Assembly (NCBI RefSeq): GCF_902497625.1
Contig: NZ_CABVGX010000004.1
Coordinates: forward strand, 62,001-126,000
Length of the DNA stretch: 64,000 nucleotides
Direction: 5' to 3'
Source of the DNA: Pseudomonas fluorescens
GTDB lineage: Bacteria > Pseudomonadota > Gammaproteobacteria > Pseudomonadales > Pseudomonadaceae
Both the position numbers and the translations under genes were made by a program. Within the stretch, counting starts at the first letter, position 1. Each line of letters opens with the position of its first letter. Below the pieces are notes generated by a model. It saw only the letters and a program-made list of their open reading frames with translations, made no database searches and was not told where the DNA came from. Shown here piece after piece: positions 17,459 to 26,925 of the stretch.

Positions 17459-18709
17459 ATGCAACGCTATTCCGGCTTCGGCCTCTTCAAACATTCGCTC
17501 AGCCATCACGAAAACTGGCAGAAGATGTGGCGCACGCCGACCCCGAAAAAGGTCTATGACGTGGTCATCGTTGGCGGTGGTGGGCATGGTCTCGCCACGG
17601 CTTACTACCTGGCCAAAGAGCACGGCATCACCAACGTCGCCGTGGTCGAGAAAGGCTGGCTGGGCGGAGGCAACACCGCGCGCAACACCACCATCGTTCG
17701 CTCCAACTACCTGTGGGACGAGTCGGCGCACCTGTACGAACACGCGATGAAACTGTGGGAAGGCCTGTCCCAGGACCTGAACTACAACGTGATGTTTTCC
17801 CAGCGTGGCGTCTACAACCTGTGTCACACCCTGCAGGACATCCGTGATTCCGAGCGTCGGGTCAGCGCCAACCGCCTCAACGGCGTCGACGGTGAACTGC
17901 TCGATGCCAAGCAAGTGGCTGACGAAATTCCGTACCTCGACTGCTCGAAAAACACCCGCTACCCGGTGATGGGCGCCACCGTTCAGCGTCGCGGCGGCGT
18001 GGCCCGTCACGATGCCGTGGCCTGGGGCTTTGCCCGTGCCGCCGACGCACTTGGCGTGGACCTGATTCAGCAGACCGAAGTGATCGGTTTCCGCAAGGAA
18101 AACGGCGTATGCATCGGTGTGGAAACCAACAAGGGTTTCATCGGCGCCAAGCGCGTCGGTGTGGTGACTGCCGGTAACTCCGGGCACATGGCCAAACTCG
18201 CCGGCTTCCGTCTGCCAATCGAATCCCACCCGCTGCAAGCGCTGGTGTCCGAGCCGATCAAACCGATTATCGACAGCGTGATCATGTCCAACGCCGTGCA
18301 CGGTTACATCAGCCAGTCCGACAAGGGCGACCTGGTGATCGGCGCCGGTATCGACGGCTACAACGGCTACGGCCAGCGCGGTTCGTACCCGGTGATCGAG
18401 CACACCATTCAAGCCATCGTCGAGATGTTCCCGGTACTGTCCCGTGTACGCATGAACCGTCAGTGGGGCGGCATCGTCGACACCACGCCGGATGCCTGCC
18501 CGATCATCTCGAAAACCCCGGTGCCGAACATGTTCTTCAACTGCGGTTGGGGCACTGGCGGCTTCAAGGCCACACCCGGCTCGGGCAACGTGTTTGCCGC
18601 GAGCCTGGCCAAGGGCGAAATGCACCCATTGGCCGCACCTTTCTCCATCGACCGTTTCCACAACGGTGCGTTGATCGATGAACACGGCGCCGCAGCAGTC
18701 GCCCACTAA
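17459..18709 (+). CDS. soxB: Sarcosine oxidase beta subunit
   Basis: The 416-residue FAD protein has the dinucleotide motif [20 protein letters not shown] near residue 40 and the covalent-flavin region typical of heterotetrameric sarcosine oxidase beta subunits. The subunit holds the noncovalent FAD site where sarcosine is oxidised and the FMN attachment histidine. The ATG at 17459 ([14 protein letters not shown]) is preferred over the one at 17453 because GGAG lies 9 nt before it. Confidence 0.96.
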   Translation: MQRYSGFGLFKHSLSHHENWQKMWRTPTPKKVYDVVIVGGGGHGLATAYYLAKEHGITNVAVVEKGWLGGGNTARNTTIVRSNYLWDESAHLYEHAMKLWEGLSQDLNYNVMFSQRGVYNLCHTLQDIRDSERRVSANRLNGVDGELLDAKQVADEIPYLDCSKNTRYPVMGATVQRRGGVARHDAVAWGFARAADALGVDLIQQTEVIGFRKENGVCIGVETNKGFIGAKRVGVVTAGNSGHMAKLAGFRLPIESHPLQALVSEPIKPIIDSVIMSNAVHGYISQSDKGDLVIGAGIDGYNGYGQRGSYPVIEHTIQAIVEMFPVLSRVRMNRQWGGIVDTTPDACPIISKTPVPNMFFNCGWGTGGFKATPGSGNVFAASLAKGEMHPLAAPFSIDRFHNGALIDEHGAAAVAH

Positions 18710-18723
18710 CAGGAGAAATCCCT

Positions 18724-19053
18724 ATGTTGCATATCTTCTGTCCTCACTGTGGCGAACTGCGCTCCGAAGAGGAATTTCACGCTTCCGGCCAGGCTCACAT
18801 TCCGCGTCCACTGGACCCGGCCAGCTGCACCGACGAGGAGTGGGGCGACTACATGTTCTTCCGCGATAATCCGCGCGGTCTGCACCACGAGTTGTGGGAT
18901 CACGTCGCCGGTTGCCGTCAGTACTTCAACGCGACGCGCGACACCGTGACCTACGAGATTCTCGAAACCTACAAGATCGGCACCAAGCCACAATTCACCG
19001 ACAAGACCGACAGCCCGAAAGCGGCCGCCACGGCTCTGGGAGAGAAGGTATGA
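18724..19053 (+). CDS. soxD: Sarcosine oxidase delta subunit
   Basis: The 109-residue small subunit begins MLHIFCPHCGELRSEEEFH. The CPHC pair with later histidine and cysteine residues (ELWDHVAGCRQYFNATRDT) forms the zinc site known in this subunit. It lies 14 nt after soxB behind AGGAGAAATCC, and its stop overlaps the soxA start (ATGA). Confidence 0.96.
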   Translation: MLHIFCPHCGELRSEEEFHASGQAHIPRPLDPASCTDEEWGDYMFFRDNPRGLHHELWDHVAGCRQYFNATRDTVTYEILETYKIGTKPQFTDKTDSPKAAATALGEKV

Positions 19054-22000
19054 GCCAGATCAATCGCCTGTCCAATGGCGGCCGGATCGACCGCAACAAA
19101 GTGCTGAGCTTCACCTTCAACGGCCAGACCTACAAAGGCTTTGAAGGCGATTCCCTGGCCGCCGCGCTGATTGCCAACGGTGTCGATATCATCGGCCGCA
19201 GCTTCAAGTATTCGCGCCCGCGCGGCATCTTCGCCGCCGGCTCCGAAGAGCCGAACGCGGTGTTGCAGATCGGCGCGACCGAAGCCACCCAGATTCCCAA
19301 CGTACGCGCTACGCAACAGGCGCTGTATCAAGGCCTGGTCGCCACCAGCACCAACGGCTGGCCGAGCGTTAACAACGACATGATGGGAATTCTCGGCAAG
19401 GTCGGCGGCAAGCTGATGCCGCCGGGTTTCTACTACAAAACCTTCATGTACCCGCAATCGTTCTGGATGACCTACGAGAAGTACATTCGTAAGGCCGCAG
19501 GTCTTGGCCGTTCGCCGACCGAGAACGATCCGGACACCTACGATTACATGAACCAGCACTGCGACGTGCTGATCGTCGGCGCCGGCCCTGCAGGTCTGGC
19601 TGCTGCACTGGCCGCTGCGCGCAGCGGTGCCCGGGTGATCCTGGCCGATGAGCAGGAAGAGTTCGGCGGCAGTTTGCTGGATTCGCGCGAAAGCCTCGAC
19701 GGCAAACCGGCCGCCGAATGGGTCGCCACGGTCATCGACGAACTGAAAAACACGCCCGACGTGCTGCTGTTGTCGCGTGCCACCGTCAACGGTTACCACG
19801 ACCATAACTTCCTGACCATTCACGAGCGCCTGACCGATCATCTTGGCGATCGCGCGCCGATTGGCCAGGTGCGCCAGCGCATTCACCGCGTCCGCGCCAA
19901 ACGCGTGGTGCTGGCCACCGGCGCTCACGAGCGTCCGCTGGTGTATGGCAACAACGACGTGCCGGGCAACATGCTCGCCGGCGCTGTTTCGACTTACGTG
20001 CGCCGTTACGGCGTGGCGCCGGGTAAAAAACTGCTGTTGTCGACCAACAACGATCACGCCTACCGCGTGGCTCTGGACTGGCTCGACGCCAGCCTGCAAG
20101 TGGTGGCGATCGCCGATGCGCGCAGTAACCCGCGCGGCGCATTGGTCGAAGAAGCGCGCGCCAAAGGCATCCGCATCCTCACTGGCAGCGCTGTCATTGA
20201 AGCGCGCGGCACCAAACGCGTAACCGCTGCTCGCGTTGCGGCGATTGATGTCAAAGGGCACGCCGTGACCAGCCCGGGTGAATGGCTCGATTGCGACCTG
20301 GTTGCCAGCTCCGGTGGTTACAGCCCGATCGTTCACTTGGCCTCACACTTGGGCGGCAAGCCGATCTGGCGCGAAGACATCCTCGGTTTTGTGCCGGGCG
20401 AAGCACCGCAGAAACGCGTGTGCGTCGGTGGCATCAATGGTGTCTACGGTCTTGGCGATTCGCTCGCCGATGGTTTTGAAGGCGGCGCTCGCGCAGCCAG
20501 CGAAGCCGGTTTCAGCGTCGTCGAGGGCACCTTGCCGAAGGCCTTGAGCCGTCTCGAAGAGCCGACCCTGGCGCTGTTCCAGGTGCCGCACGAGAAGAAC
20601 TCTGCACGTGCGCCGAAGCAATTCGTCGACTTCCAGAATGATGTCACCGCCGGGGGCATCGAGCTGGCCACCCGCGAGGGTTTCGAGTCGGTCGAGCACG
20701 TCAAACGCTACACCGCGCTGGGCTTCGGTACTGACCAGGGCAAGCTCGGCAACGTTAATGGCCTGGCCATTGCCGCCCGCTCGCTGAACGTGACCATCCC
20801 GCAGATGGGCACCACGATGTTCCGTCCGAACTACACGCCGGTCACATTCGGTGCGGTGGCCGGTCGTCATTGCGGGCACATCTTCGAGCCAGTCCGCCAT
20901 ACCGCGCTGCATCACTGGCACGTGAAGAACGGCGCCGAGTTCGAAGACGTCGGTCAGTGGAAACGTCCATGGTATTTCCCGAAAAACGGCGAAGACCTGC
21001 ACGCCGCGGTCAAGCGCGAATGCAAAGCCGTGCGCGACAGCGTCGGCCTGCTGGACGCCTCGACCCTGGGCAAGATCGACATTCAGGGCCCGGATTCGCG
21101 TGAGTTTCTCAACCGAATTTACACCAACGCGTGGACCAAGCTCGATGTGGGCAAAGCGCGTTACGGCCTGATGTGCAAAGAGGACGGCATGGTCTTCGAC
21201 GACGGCGTAACGGCCTGCCTCGCCGACAACCATTTCGTCATGACCACCACCACCGGCGGCGCCGCGCGTGTGCTGCAGTGGCTGGAAATCTACCACCAGA
21301 CCGAATGGCCAGATCTGAAGGTGTACTTCACTTCCGTGACCGATCACTGGGCAACCATGACCTTGTCCGGGCCGAACAGCCGCAAGCTGCTCAGCGAAGT
21401 CACCGACATCGATCTGACCAACGAAGCCTTCCCGTTCATGACCTGGAAAGAAGGCTTGGTCGGCGGTGTGCCGGCGCGGGTGTTCCGGATTTCGTTTACC
21501 GGTGAACTGTCGTACGAAGTCAACGTGCAGGCCGACTATGCGATGGGCGTCCTGGAAAAAATCGTCGAGGCCGGCAAGAAATACAACCTCACGCCGTATG
21601 GCACCGAAACCATGCACGTGCTGCGGGCCGAGAAGGGTTTCATCATCGTCGGTCAGGACACCGACGGCTCGATGACCCCGGACGACCTGAACATGGGCTG
21701 GTGCGTCGGCCGCACCAAACCGTTTTCGTGGATTGGTCAGCGCGGCATGAACCGCGAAGATTGTGTGCGTGATGAGCGCAAACAACTGGTAGGCCTGAAG
21801 CCGATCGATCCGACCAAATGGCTGCCTGAAGGTGCGCAGCTGGTGTTCAACACCAAGCAAGCGATTCCGATGACGATGGTCGGACACGTCACCTCGAGTT
21901 ACCTGCACAACTCCCTCGGCTATTCGTTTGCCATGGGCGTGGTCAAAGGCGGCTTGAAGCGCCTCGGCGAGCGCGTGTTTGCGCCGCTGGCCGACGGCAG

Positions 22001-22067
22001 CGTGATCGAGGCGGAGATTGTTTCTTCGGTGTTCTTCGATCCGAAGGGGGATCGCCAGAACATTTGA
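19050..22067 (+). CDS. soxA: Sarcosine oxidase alpha subunit
   Basis: The 1005-residue subunit has an N-terminal ferredoxin-like segment (FTFNGQTYKGFEGDSLAAAL), an NAD-binding domain (DVLIVGAGPAGLAAALAAAR, about residue 172) and a C-terminal GcvT-like tetrahydrofolate domain (about residues 600-1005, with SREFLNRIYTNAWTKL and RISFTGELSYEVN). It passes the C1 unit to THF, forming methylene-THF that GlyA uses. The ATG at 19050 overlaps the soxD stop; a longer open frame from 18894 only reads through soxD. Confidence 0.96.
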   Translation: MSQINRLSNGGRIDRNKVLSFTFNGQTYKGFEGDSLAAALIANGVDIIGRSFKYSRPRGIFAAGSEEPNAVLQIGATEATQIPNVRATQQALYQGLVATSTNGWPSVNNDMMGILGKVGGKLMPPGFYYKTFMYPQSFWMTYEKYIRKAAGLGRSPTENDPDTYDYMNQHCDVLIVGAGPAGLAAALAAARSGARVILADEQEEFGGSLLDSRESLDGKPAAEWVATVIDELKNTPDVLLLSRATVNGYHDHNFLTIHERLTDHLGDRAPIGQVRQRIHRVRAKRVVLATGAHERPLVYGNNDVPGNMLAGAVSTYVRRYGVAPGKKLLLSTNNDHAYRVALDWLDASLQVVAIADARSNPRGALVEEARAKGIRILTGSAVIEARGTKRVTAARVAAIDVKGHAVTSPGEWLDCDLVASSGGYSPIVHLASHLGGKPIWREDILGFVPGEAPQKRVCVGGINGVYGLGDSLADGFEGGARAASEAGFSVVEGTLPKALSRLEEPTLALFQVPHEKNSARAPKQFVDFQNDVTAGGIELATREGFESVEHVKRYTALGFGTDQGKLGNVNGLAIAARSLNVTIPQMGTTMFRPNYTPVTFGAVAGRHCGHIFEPVRHTALHHWHVKNGAEFEDVGQWKRPWYFPKNGEDLHAAVKRECKAVRDSVGLLDASTLGKIDIQGPDSREFLNRIYTNAWTKLDVGKARYGLMCKEDGMVFDDGVTACLADNHFVMTTTTGGAARVLQWLEIYHQTEWPDLKVYFTSVTDHWATMTLSGPNSRKLLSEVTDIDLTNEAFPFMTWKEGLVGGVPARVFRISFTGELSYEVNVQADYAMGVLEKIVEAGKKYNLTPYGTETMHVLRAEKGFIIVGQDTDGSMTPDDLNMGWCVGRTKPFSWIGQRGMNREDCVRDERKQLVGLKPIDPTKWLPEGAQLVFNTKQAIPMTMVGHVTSSYLHNSLGYSFAMGVVKGGLKRLGERVFAPLADGSVIEAEIVSSVFFDPKGDRQNI

Positions 22068-22081
22068 TTCGCTTCGGCTTC

Positions 22082-22164
22082 TGTGGGCGGGCTGCTATTC
22101 GCGAGCAGACTCGCTCCCACAGGGGAATACGGTCGAATGTGGGAGCGAGCCTGCTCGCGAAGGC
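22082..22164. repeat. REP pair inside the sox operon
   Basis: Inverted copies ending in GCGAGCAGACTCGCTCCCAC and beginning GTGGGAGCGAGCCTGCTCGC occupy the gap between soxA and soxG. Such intra-operon repeats can stabilise upstream mRNA. Confidence 0.9.
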
Positions 22165-22218
22165 GTCGAACCAGCCACCACAGGGTCGGACTCAACAGAA
22201 TTCAGGAACAGGTGCTTT

Positions 22219-22851
22219 ATGACCGCAGCCAATGTGTATCAACAACGCCCAACCACCGGGGCCAAAGCCGAGTCGTCGCTGCATCATGCCGACCTCGTCA
22301 GCCTGGTGGGCAAGGGCCGCAAAAGCGCCGGCGTGATCGTGCGTGAGAAAAAACTGCTCGGCCACCTGACGATTCGTGGTGATGGCCACGATGCCGCGTT
22401 CGCCGCAGGCGTGCACAAAGCCCTCGGCATCGAATTGCCGGCAGCCTTGACCGTGATCGTCAAAGGCGAAACCAGCCTGCAATGGATGGGACCGGACGAG
22501 TGGCTGCTGATCGTGCCGACCGGCGAGGAATTCGCCGCCGAGCAGAAACTGCGTGAGGCATTGGGCGACCTGCACATCGCGATCACCAATGTCAGCGGCG
22601 GCCAGCAGATCCTCGAACTGAGCGGCCCGAACGTGCGCCAGGTGCTGATGAAATCCACCAGCTACGACGTACACCCCAACAGCTTCCCGGTGGGCAAAGC
22701 GGTCGGCACCGTATTCGCCAAGTCGCAACTGGTGATCCGCCACACGGCTGAAGACACCTGGGAGCTATTGATCCGCCGCAGCTTCTCGGATTACTGGTGG
22801 CTGTGGCTGCAGGATGCGTCCGCCGAATACGGCCTTAGCGTCCAGGCGTAA
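22219..22851 (+). CDS. soxG: Sarcosine oxidase gamma subunit
   Basis: The 210-residue subunit starts MTAANVYQQRPTTGAKAESS and has GcvT-like strands (LQWMGPDEWLLIVPTGEE, ILELSGPNVRQVLMKSTSYD). The start at 22219 gives the usual gamma length; the open frame before it reads repeat DNA. The ribosome site AGGAACAGG is moderate, and the gap of 151 bp to soxA is filled by a REP pair, unlike the tight spacing of the other sox genes. Confidence 0.94.
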   Translation: MTAANVYQQRPTTGAKAESSLHHADLVSLVGKGRKSAGVIVREKKLLGHLTIRGDGHDAAFAAGVHKALGIELPAALTVIVKGETSLQWMGPDEWLLIVPTGEEFAAEQKLREALGDLHIAITNVSGGQQILELSGPNVRQVLMKSTSYDVHPNSFPVGKAVGTVFAKSQLVIRHTAEDTWELLIRRSFSDYWWLWLQDASAEYGLSVQA

Positions 22852-22869
22852 TTGTGGCGAGGGAGCTTT

Positions 22870-22989
22870 TGTGGCGAGGGGGCTTGCCCCCGTTGGGTCG
22901 CGTAGCGGCCCCGAAGTCCATCAGTTAAACCGTATTGACTGGTTTTACGACTGCTTCGCAGCCGAACGGGGGCAAGCCCCCTCGCCACA
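22870..22989. repeat. Inverted repeat, TGTGGCGAGGGGGCTTGCCC family
   Basis: TGTGGCGAGGGGGCTTGCCC is mirrored by GGGCAAGCCCCCTCGCCACA. A truncated half copy (TTGTGGCGAGGGAGC) precedes it at 22853. It fills most of the soxG-purU gap and is a third repeat family distinct from the GGGAGCG and TGTAGCAGC types. Confidence 0.9.
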
Positions 22990-23033
22990 GGGGTCTCTGC
23001 GACCACCTAATTTGTAGCAGGAGTTACCGCACT

Positions 23034-23891
23034 ATGAGCCGCGCCCCGGACACATGGATTCTGACCGCCGACTGCCCCAGCGTTCTCGGCACTGTGGACG
23101 CGGTCACCCGCTTTCTGTTCGAGCAGGGTTGCTACGTCACTGAACACCATTCCTTCGATGATCGACTCTCCGGCCGCTTCTTCATTCGCGTGGAATTCCG
23201 TCAGCCTGATGGCTTCGATGAGCAGTCCTTCCGCGCCGGCCTGGCCGAACGCGGCGCAGCGTTCGGCATGGTGTTTGAGCTGACCGCGCCGAACTACCGG
23301 CCGAAAGTGGTGATCATGGTCTCCAAGGCCGATCACTGCCTCAACGATTTGCTCTACCGCCAGCGCATCGGTCAGCTGTCGATGGACGTCGCCGCAGTGG
23401 TCTCCAACCACCCGGACCTCAAACCATTGGCCGACTGGCACCAGATCCCGTATTACCACTTTCCGCTGGACCCGAACGACAAGCCGTCGCAAGAGCGTCA
23501 GGTCTGGCAGGTGATCGAAGAGTCCGGCGCCGAGCTGGTGATCCTTGCACGTTACATGCAAGTGCTGTCGCCGGAGCTGTGCCGCAAACTCGACGGCAAA
23601 GCGATCAACATTCACCACTCCCTGCTACCCGGTTTCAAAGGCGCCAAGCCTTATCACCAGGCTTACAACAAGGGCGTGAAACTGGTCGGCGCGACGGCGC
23701 ATTACATCAACAACGACCTCGATGAAGGGCCGATTATCGCCCAAGGCGTCGAGGCTGTGGACCACAGCCATTACCCGGAGGATTTAATCGCCAAAGGGCG
23801 GGATATTGAAGGGCTGACGTTGGCGCGGGCCGTTGGGTATCACATCGAACGACGCGTGTTTTTGAACGCCAATCGCACAGTCGTTCTTTAG
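23034..23891 (+). CDS. purU: Formyltetrahydrofolate deformylase
   Basis: The 285-residue protein has an N-terminal ACT domain (WILTADCPSVLGTVDAVTRF) and a C-terminal formyl transferase-like hydrolase domain with the catalytic Asn-His-Asp pattern (INIHHSLLPGFKGAKPYHQA and INNDLDEGPIIAQ). It releases formate from 10-formyl-THF and so regenerates THF for sarcosine oxidase; this explains its place in the operon (purU2 in P. aeruginosa). The start at 23034 follows CAGGAG. Confidence 0.95.
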   Translation: MSRAPDTWILTADCPSVLGTVDAVTRFLFEQGCYVTEHHSFDDRLSGRFFIRVEFRQPDGFDEQSFRAGLAERGAAFGMVFELTAPNYRPKVVIMVSKADHCLNDLLYRQRIGQLSMDVAAVVSNHPDLKPLADWHQIPYYHFPLDPNDKPSQERQVWQVIEESGAELVILARYMQVLSPELCRKLDGKAINIHHSLLPGFKGAKPYHQAYNKGVKLVGATAHYINNDLDEGPIIAQGVEAVDHSHYPEDLIAKGRDIEGLTLARAVGYHIERRVFLNANRTVVL

Positions 23892-23895
23892 ATTG

Positions 23896-23964
23896 CCTTC
23901 GCGAGCAGGCTCGCTCCCACAGAGAAATGCGATCAAATCCGGGAGCGAGCCCGCTCGCGATGGC
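23896..23964. repeat. REP pair, GGGAGCG family
   Basis: CTTCGCGAGCAGGCTCGCTC and GGGAGCGAGCCCGCTCGCGA lie in inverted orientation directly after the purU stop, inside the operon ahead of fdhA. Confidence 0.9.
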
Positions 23965-24069
23965 GGCATCACAATCAACACAAGACACACAGGCAATACC
24001 CGAGCAATCAACGCGCCGCCGATCCAGGGCGACGCGACCGCTACATAAAAACAACAGCGAGGTGAAAGC

Positions 24070-25269
24070 ATGTCTGGCAATCGTGGTGTGGTGTATCTCG
24101 GCGCTGGCAAGGTCGAAGTACAGAAAATCGACTATCCGAAAATGCAGGACCCGCGCGGCAGGAAGATTGAACACGCCGTCATCCTGCGCGTAGTTTCCAC
24201 CAACATCTGTGGTTCCGATCAGCACATGGTGCGCGGTCGTACCACCGCCCAAACCGGTCTGGTGCTAGGTCATGAAATTACCGGTGAAGTCATCGAGAAG
24301 GGCAGCGATGTCGAGAACCTGCAGATCGGCGACCTGGTGTCCGTACCGTTCAACGTGGCTTGCGGACGCTGCCGTTCCTGCAAGGAAATGCACACCGGTG
24401 TCTGCCTCAGCGTCAACCCGGCCCGTCCCGGCGGCGCTTACGGTTACGTCGACATGGGCGACTGGACCGGTGGCCAGGCTGAATACGCCTTGGTGCCGTA
24501 CGCCGATTTCAACCTGCTGAAATTGCCGGACCGCGATCGCGCGATGGAAAAAATACGCGACCTGACCTGCCTCTCCGACATCCTGCCGACCGGTTACCAT
24601 GGCGCCGTCACGGCTGGCGTGGGCCCTGGCAGCACCGTTTACATCGCCGGTGCCGGTCCAGTTGGTCTGGCAGCTGCCGCCTCTGCACGCCTGTTGGGTG
24701 CGGCGGTGGTGATCATCGGTGACGTCAACACCGTCCGCCTGGCCCACGCCAAGGCACAGGGCTTTGAAATCGCCGACTTGTCCCTGGACACGCCGCTGCA
24801 CGAACAGATCGCCGCGCTGCTGGGTGAGCCGGAAGTGGACTGCGCCGTTGACGCCGTCGGCTTCGAAGCGCGCGGTCATGGTCATGACGGAGTGAAACAC
24901 GAGGCTCCGGCCACCGTGCTCAACTCGTTGATGGGCGTGGTTCGTGTGGCCGGCAAAATCGGTATTCCAGGCTTGTATGTGACCGAGGACCCAGGTGCCG
25001 TGGACGCGGCCGCAAAAATGGGCAGCCTGAGCATCCGTTTCGGTCTGGGCTGGGCCAAATCCCACAGCTTCCACACTGGCCAGACGCCGGTGATGAAGTA
25101 CAACCGCCAGCTGATGCAGGCGATCATGTGGGACCGGATCAACATTGCTGAAGTGGTGGGGGTGCAGGTAATCAGCCTGGATCAGGCACCGCAGGGCTAT
25201 GGCGAGTTTGATGCGGGCGTGCCGAAGAAATTTGTGATTGATCCGCACAAGATGTTTAGTGCTGCATAA
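24070..25269 (+). CDS. fdhA: Glutathione-independent formaldehyde dehydrogenase
   Basis: The 399-residue zinc-dependent alcohol dehydrogenase family enzyme has catalytic zinc residues in STNICGSDQHMV and LGHE, structural zinc cysteines in CGRCRSCKEMHTGVC and the NAD motif GAGPVGLAAAASARLLGA. Its length equals the well-studied P. putida enzyme. It oxidises the formaldehyde released by betaine, dimethylglycine and sarcosine demethylation. It is the last gene of the glyA-sox operon and is followed by a strong terminator. Confidence 0.95.
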   Translation: MSGNRGVVYLGAGKVEVQKIDYPKMQDPRGRKIEHAVILRVVSTNICGSDQHMVRGRTTAQTGLVLGHEITGEVIEKGSDVENLQIGDLVSVPFNVACGRCRSCKEMHTGVCLSVNPARPGGAYGYVDMGDWTGGQAEYALVPYADFNLLKLPDRDRAMEKIRDLTCLSDILPTGYHGAVTAGVGPGSTVYIAGAGPVGLAAAASARLLGAAVVIIGDVNTVRLAHAKAQGFEIADLSLDTPLHEQIAALLGEPEVDCAVDAVGFEARGHGHDGVKHEAPATVLNSLMGVVRVAGKIGIPGLYVTEDPGAVDAAAKMGSLSIRFGLGWAKSHSFHTGQTPVMKYNRQLMQAIMWDRINIAEVVGVQVISLDQAPQGYGEFDAGVPKKFVIDPHKMFSAA

Positions 25270-25287
25270 GGTTCAGAGAACAGAAAA

Positions 25288-25316
25288 GCGGCGACCCTTT
25301 CAGGTCGCCGTTTTTT
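25288..25316 (+). terminator. Rho-independent terminator after fdhA
   Basis: Stem CGGCGACC/GGTCGCCG with loop CTTTCA followed by a T6 run. It ends the glyA-soxBDAG-purU-fdhA operon. Confidence 0.93.
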
Positions 25317-25422
25317 AGTGTGCCTAATGCGACCTTCGTCGTGCGAAGCCCCCTTGGCAGAGGGGTTTCAAGATGTTTACGTAACAAGGGGCTTGCTGAA
25401 AAGGGGGGGCGGAACCAAAAAA

Positions 25423-26499
25423 TTAAGTTTGCCTTATTGGGTCGAATTTTTTGGGACGGTACACCTTGAAAAAAAGCCCTACAATTCCCCGATTCTTAAA
25501 TATGTCGATTTTTTTAGCTTCAATGTCTCTAGCACCTATCGCGACACTTTTCCTAGACGTCGGAGTGAGTTCAGCGCTCACTGTGCCAAGGAAACCTTTT
25601 ACAGGTTTATTGGTTAAACTTGAGAAAGCTGATGCAAAAGAGTTTTCTGTATCGGCCGAGCAACAACAAAGCATTCTGATACTACTGTATTTTTCAAAAT
25701 CCAAACTGCTTTCAAGAAAGTCGTGCAATTGTCTTGGGGTGATGGCTTTGCCATCTAAAACTATAAAAGGCTGGTTTCCATCAATGGGAGGGCCGCTATG
25801 GGCTAATATATTTAAGCGGGGTTTGTGTTTGTAGATATCATCAAATATGTATGCGTCCTGTTTGATTTTTATGGCGTTTGTGACAGGTTTTCTGGTGAAG
25901 CCTGCGACAGGTCCCATGATATATTTTTCAGAAAAACCTGTAAAAGCGTTGGCAATATTCCGTAGCGGGAAATGACCCGTTGAGTCCTCCTTGTTCACCG
26001 GGTCCCCCACGCAATACACATACGCATTCAAGCCCCCTTCCCCAAATGGACTCCAGCTGTCCGGACTGTTAAACCGCATCAAAACCGGGTTAAACGCTCG
26101 ATAACCATTACCCAGCAAATAATGCCCAGTGATCGGATCCGGCCGTTGGCCATTGAAACCGAGCAGGTTGAGCAACCCGTTTTCCGCTGGACGATAGCCG
26201 TAAGGCGTGTAGGCAATGGGGCGCGAGGAAACCCTGTCGAGCAGGTTCAACACCGAGCGCTGTTGATCAATAACGAATAAGCGCGTTTCCACTGCGTTGC
26301 TCTGGCACTGTTGTTGCCCCAGCAGTTGGTCGTCATGCCGCATGATCGAACGTTGCACCGCGCCCTGGATTTCGGTAGCTAGACGATCTTTCAGATAGAA
26401 TCTTTGAACGCTGGCCTGTGCGAACGGTGAGCAATTGATTAGTCGATCCAGTGGATCGTATTGATAGTGGCAGAGTAACGTTCCATGTTTTGCCAGCAT
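25423..26499 (-). CDS. Standalone Rhs-core protein with caspase-like C-terminal domain
   Basis: The 358-residue product starts MLAKHGTLLCHYQYDPLDRL. Residues 1-175 are the Rhs-associated core, ending NSPDSWSPFGEGGLNAYVYC and GDPVNKEDSTGH, where variable C-terminal domains begin in polymorphic toxins. The C-terminal 180 residues are AT-richer and unlike the Rhs2 tail. They contain a hydrophobic strand leading to AHSG and, about 45 residues later, a hydrophobic strand leading to RMLCCCSAD, the His/Cys layout of clan CD (caspase-like) peptidases. There are no long YD repeats, so this is a short Rhs form common in fluorescent pseudomonads. No immunity-like gene adjoins. A TTG 51 nt upstream is an alternative start. 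Confidence 0.8.
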   Translation of the reverse strand: MLAKHGTLLCHYQYDPLDRLINCSPFAQASVQRFYLKDRLATEIQGAVQRSIMRHDDQLLGQQQCQSNAVETRLFVIDQQRSVLNLLDRVSSRPIAYTPYGYRPAENGLLNLLGFNGQRPDPITGHYLLGNGYRAFNPVLMRFNSPDSWSPFGEGGLNAYVYCVGDPVNKEDSTGHFPLRNIANAFTGFSEKYIMGPVAGFTRKPVTNAIKIKQDAYIFDDIYKHKPRLNILAHSGPPIDGNQPFIVLDGKAITPRQLHDFLESSLDFEKYSSIRMLCCCSADTENSFASAFSSLTNKPVKGFLGTVSAELTPTSRKSVAIGARDIEAKKIDIFKNRGIVGLFFKVYRPKKFDPIRQT

Positions 26500-26563
26500 G
26501 GCCAGGTTTTCCGAATAAGGTTTACGATCCAGGTTTTTACAATGACGCAAATGCTCGCGGACG

Positions 26564-26580
26564 CCTACTATCAGAACTGA
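26564..26580 (-). promoter_or_regulatory. Conserved leader element upstream of an Rhs gene
   Basis: The minus-strand string CAGTTCTGATAGTAGGC occurs 65 bp upstream of the Rhs1 start. Near-identical copies precede the other two Rhs loci (30108-30123 and 30616-30635). It may be a conserved leader or an integration boundary; its role is unknown. The rest of the 375-bp gap up to 26925 shows no gene. Confidence 0.45.
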
Positions 26581-26925
26581 CAGGGCAAAACAACAAGATC
26601 ATGCGCCGCGTGTGCATTCGGCCTGGCAGATATTCAATCATTACAAATCCATGGCAACATGTAACTTTCGTCGAGCTGAAATTTCAAAGAAGGCTTTCAC
26701 TGGCGGCCTGCATGGGCATGAGATCACGCAAGAGTTATAGACCCCAGCTACTGTGGCCAAATCGGTCGGAAGTCTCTCGCGTAGCATCCGTGGTTCCACA
26801 CCTCACATACATGAGCGCGATGAAATTGGATTCATGGCCCAGGAACGTGACCGCGGATGCCTGGTCCAAACGGCAGTTTTTCCGTCTTTGAGTGAACGGT
26901 CTTTACGAAACAAGAGGATGTCTGA

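Noticed and set aside
20343..21908. Long antisense open frame (521 codons) opposite soxA
   Set aside because: It has the composition of a GC-rich shadow frame (many Arg, Val, His, Asp) and shows no family motifs; soxA accounts for the region.
26551..26925. Possible gene between Rhs1 and the DUF2780 gene (open frame to 26891)
   Set aside because: The reading frame has no ribosome site, no motif and unusual composition; treated as intergenic or debris.
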